A stretch of 64,000 bases of DNA. Source: Thysanoteuthis rhombus (lineage: Eukaryota; Mollusca; Cephalopoda; Oegopsida; Thysanoteuthidae). The first letter of the stretch is position 1. Each line of letters starts with the position of its first letter. The stretch spans positions 29,396,637-29,460,636 of the forward strand of contig OY735233.1 in NCBI GenBank assembly GCA_963457665.1, in the 5' to 3' direction. The notes below the pieces were generated by a model. It saw only the letters and a program-made list of their open reading frames with translations, was not told the DNA's origin and did no database searches. This document shows positions 60,562-64,000 of the stretch, piece after piece. A program made the position numbers and the translations under genes.

Positions 60562-63500
60562 TCAGTCTCTTAGCGTCCGTCGTTGGACATAGACCTTCCC
60601 CAGGATTTGCCACACTTCTCTATCGTGGGCGTCACGGAGCCAGTACTTCCTGAACCTGTCTAGCTCGTCTCTCCATCAAACATTTTGCCGGCCTCGGTTG
60701 CGCATGTGGTCTCGGGGAATCAACGTTGTGAGTCGTGATGTCCATCGATTGTCAGCCATTCTTGCAACATGGCCAGCCCACAGCCATTTGAGATTTTTAA
60801 TGGATTCTATGATGTCTCTAACTCTTGTCTTTTCCCAGATGTGCTGTGCTGTTTTGTGGTCTCTCCATGTGAGGCCCAGCATTATTCTTTCATGTGCGCG
60901 TTGCATGGTTCTCAACTTACGGGTCTGTCTCTTGGTTAAGTTCCATGTTTCAGCCCCATAAGTGACCATTGGGAGGATGCATTGGTTATACACCCTTCAC
61001 TTTAGGATTAATGGGATCTTATTATTTTTGAAGGTTGAGCTTGCTCTGCCAAAGGCTTGCCATCCTAGTGTGATTCTTCGTTTGATTTCTTCTTCTTTTG
61101 AGGGTCTCATGGAGATTCATTGCCCTAGGTAGATGTAGTGGTCTACTTTCTCGAGTTCTGTGTCCTCGATTTCGATCTTAGTGTTTTTATCTCCAATGTG
61201 GTTGTTGCACATGATCTTCGTCTTGCTGAAGTTCATGTGTAGGCCGACTTTCTTGCTCTCTTCATTTAGTTCATCTATCATTAGTTGGAGGTCGCGTAGT
61301 TTCTCTGCGAAAAGGGCTATGTCGTCTGCAAATCTGAGGTTGCTCAGATACTCACCGTCTATTTTAATTCCTTTACTCTCCCAGTCTTCTGAAAATCATC
61401 TCGAGGCAGGCTGTGAAGAGTTTAGGTGAGCTGGTATCACCTTGTCTTACTCCTTTCTGGAGCTGGAAGGGGTCCGAGTCTTTATGTACCCTGATAAATG
61501 AGCGGCCGTGATTGTATATATGTTTCAACACTTCAACATATACTGGATCTACACCTTGCTGACTGATGGCCTCCATGACCTTAGGGATTTCTACTGAGTC
61601 AAACCCCTTTTTGAAGTCGATAAATGCTACGGCAAGTGGTAGTTTATACTCTGCTGCTTTTTCTTTCAGTTGATTTATCGAGTGCAGGTGGTCCATGGTC
61701 GAGTAGCTTCTTCTAAAGCCAGCCTGTTCACGTGGCTGGTTTTCATCGAGTGTTTTTGTGATTCGGTTGGTGATGATCTTTGTGAAAAGTTTGTATACAC
61801 AGTTGAGTAGGCTTATAAGCCTATAGTTGTTGAGGTCTTTCGGGTTTCCTTTTATATAAAAGCATTATGATAGCAGTGTTCCAATCGTCTGGGACTTTAC
61901 TGTGTTTTAGACACAAGTTGAAGAGGACGGCCAGTTTCCTAGTGATGATTTTACCTGCTTTTCGGAGTAGGTCGATGGTGATGTTGTCTGGTCCAGGGGC
62001 AGTTCCTTTCTTCGTCTGTTTAATGGCTTCTTTCACCTCCCACGGAGTTACTTTTGGGAAGTCCTCGAGTTGTTTGCCCGTGTCTTGCGTATCTTGCTCA
62101 TTGTTTTGCAGTCCTTGTTTGGACGAATGAAGTTTTTGGTAGAATTCTCTGGCACGTTCGACAATCCTGTCTCTGTCTGTTGTTAGGTTTCCATTTTCCT
62201 CGAGTATGCTAGTTATTTGCCTTCGTCCCGAGTTGAGGAGTTTGTTTATAGCTTTGAAGCCCCGACCTTTTTCAAGAGTTGATTCAATGACTGCTGTTGT
62301 GTATCTCCTTCTGTCTTCTCTTCGTTTCTTCTTGATTAATTTGTTTAGTTCAGCCTCTTCAATTTTCTCTCTCGTTGTTGTCGGTGGCTTGAGGTTTCTG
62401 CGTTTTTCCATGAGATTTTTAGTCTCATCCGAGATTTTGCTAATGGATTGTTTGCTCATTGGCTTGAATGTAGAGGCTACTTCAATTATTGACGCTGTCA
62501 TTTTGTTGCTTAGTTCGTTGATGTTGGTGTTGTCTTGTTCAGTAAGAATTCTGAATCTGTTCCTCAATTCGAGCTTGAAAGATTGAACGTGCTCTTTTGG
62601 TATGTTTAGAGGCTGCGGTTTTGTATGGAACATTTTCCTGCGTTCTTTATTGGTGTTTATTTGTACTTTATATCGTACCATTCTGTGGTCGCAGCCTACA
62701 TTGACTTGATTTAGGACTTGGATGTCCTTGACGATATCGTTTTTGTCCGTTAGGATGTAGTCTATTTCGTTCCTTGTTTCGTGATTGGGGCTCTTCCAAG
62801 TCCATTTCCTATTGGGTCCCTTCTTGAAGAAGGTGTTCAGGATTTTGAATCCATTAGCTGTTGCAAAGTTTACAAGATCTTCTCCTCTCTCGTTACGTAT
62901 TTTGTATCCAAATTTGCCGACGCAATTTTCATTTCCTTGTCCTACCTGTGCGTTGAAGTCTCCCATGATAACATTGAAGTGTTTTCTGGTGTCTTGGAGT
63001 AGGGAGTTCAAGTCATCATAGAAGTTGTCTATTTCTTGTTGGGTTGATTGCGAAGTGGGAGCGTAGACTTGGATTATATTGAGTTTGTATCGTTTTGAAA
63101 GTTGTATGGTGACGCTGGCTACTCGGTCAGAGATGGCTTTGAAGCCAGTTATATTGTCTTTCAGGTTCTTATTGATGAGAAAGCCAACTCCACTTTGTTT
63201 TACTTTCTCTTTACCGTAGCTGTAAAGAAGATGCTTGCTTCTCAGTTCGATTAGTTCTTCTCCAGGTCTTCTTACCTCACTAATACCTATGATGTCCCAT
63301 TTGACATTTCTGATTTCACTTTCTAGATCAGTTAGGTGCATGTCAGTTGACAGTGTTCTGACGTTGTATGTGCCTATGTATAAATTTGTCCTCTTGTTGA
63401 CAGTCTTAGAGTTCTGTTGAAATGGTCGTTGTTTGAGCGGTGACTCAGTAGGAGCAGGTGGTCCCTTGATGAAGGATTCGGTGAAGGATTTGGGTAGTCG

Positions 63501-63800
63501 CTTTCGGAGCACATCACCCCTACCCAAAGTAAGTGATGTGGCTGAGTCTTTTGGGGCCGATGACCCAGCAGGAACTGACGTGCTCTTGGTGTAGTGTTTG
63601 GGTAGTCGCCATTGGAGCACATCACCCCCACCCAAAGCAAGTGATGTGGCTTGGCCTTTTGGTACCGAGGTCCCAGCAGGAACGGCCGATATAATATTTG
63701 GTGTGCAAATCATGGGGAGTAATGGGCCATGCCCTGCCACGCTGGCCCAGGACATGTTGGCAGGAGGTCTGGTGGATTGTCCACTGGGGGACAGTGGCAA
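60562..63800 (-). pseudogene. Broken RTE polyprotein: AP endonuclease plus reverse transcriptase
   Basis: The first 659 codons (63,800-61,821) are intact. After a 150-residue repeat-containing leader come the endonuclease motifs YIGTYNVRTL, GISEVRR, IIQVYAPTS, MGDFNAQVG, EIDYILTD and VGCDHRMV. The RT start KKGTAPGPDNI precedes a one-base frameshift near 61,845. The middle ([25 protein letters not shown]) is open to a second frameshift near 61,390; then FADDIALFA, the catalytic site, is in a third frame. TGA stops at 61,117-61,119, 60,997-60,999 and 60,676-60,678 interrupt the C-terminal part (WAGHVARMADNRW near 60,760). The natural stop at 60,562-60,564 is the first TGA of the tail repeat. 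The copy is non-autonomous as it stands. Confidence 0.9.
63484..63705 (-). repeat. 111-bp tandem duplication in the RTE leader
   Basis: TTTGGGTAGTCGC recurs at about 63,487 and 63,598. The 111-bp period keeps frame, so the leader has two 37-residue copies of a VPAG..APK..ATSL..G..GDVL..RLPK unit. Function unknown. Confidence 0.85.
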
Positions 63801-64000
63801 AAGAGCTCCATCGGCTCTTGATACACATCCAAACTGTTCTTGTGAAACGAGAGTGGATGTTCGGAGCTACAAGGTAAAAAAAAAATATTTTTGATATTTT
63901 TTTTTTTTTCCACAATTGATCCATTTTCCATATAATTTGGATGCAAATTCCAGTGGGAGCGACTTGGAGAATACCTCTCCCTTATATATTGAGGAACCCT

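Larger units (their letters stand above)
60547..63950 (-). mobile_element. Nearly full-length RTE-type LINE
   Basis: The minus-strand element ends at a (TGA)n tail (60,547-60,564) and extends upstream to at least the ATG at 63,800. The AP endonuclease and reverse transcriptase are in the RTE order, with no separate ORF1 visible. The true 5' end is uncertain; A/T-runs at 63,880-63,912 may mark a boundary. Fragments of relatives are at 53.5 and 56.4 kb. Confidence 0.9.

Overview
The window is AT-rich animal nuclear DNA with low gene density. It is dominated by microsatellites (TA, TG/CA, TTA, GAA, GATA, GA), minisatellites, decayed non-LTR retrotransposons and short dispersed repeats. Long compound (CA)n-(TA)n-(TG)n tracts, (TTA)n tracts next to a restriction-like-endonuclease LINE, an RTE-type LINE with a (GAT)n tail and one intron-rich conserved gene suggest a lophotrochozoan, most likely a mollusc and possibly a cephalopod. 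This placement is inference; nothing in the sequence fixes the species.

Layout. 1-2443 (minus) is the 3' part of a LINE with reverse transcriptase, a zinc knuckle and a restriction-like endonuclease, broken by one stop and one frameshift and ending at a (TTA)n tract. 2.6-38.5 kb has no gene I can recognise. It holds about fifteen microsatellites, minisatellites with 21-, 54- and about 32-bp units, at least two dispersed repeat families, four tRNA-like stretches that may be SINE heads, one hAT-like terminus, and a possible 3' fragment of the first LINE between two (TTA)n tracts.

38,658-48,469 (plus) is the only host gene I can support: a four-exon gene for a DUF167/UPF0235 (YggU-like) protein, homologue of human C15orf40. 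All splice sites, reading phases and the stop codon fit, giving 143 residues from the first ATG or 123 from a second in-frame ATG. The extra 20 residues look like a mitochondrial presequence. Its introns carry a MITE-like element with 15-bp inverted ends, a CR1/L2-like LINE relic and, inside that relic, a 102-nt near-perfect hairpin whose mismatches are almost all G:U wobbles on the gene's strand.

48.5-60.5 kb holds a degenerate about 350-bp tandem repeat, a possible LINE relic, two 3' fragments of RTE-type elements, a second copy of the MITE-like family and a 1.7-kb minisatellite built on a TTTTGACCCCTAAAA-like core. 60,547-63,950 (minus) is a nearly full-length RTE-type LINE with AP endonuclease and reverse transcriptase, broken by two frameshifts and three TGA codons; its stop codon is supplied by its own (TGA)n tail.

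There is no operon-like cooperation between genes here. The most unusual signals are the intronic hairpin, the dual-start mitochondrial gene, the LINE-TTA association and the set of repeat families, each with related copies inside the window.
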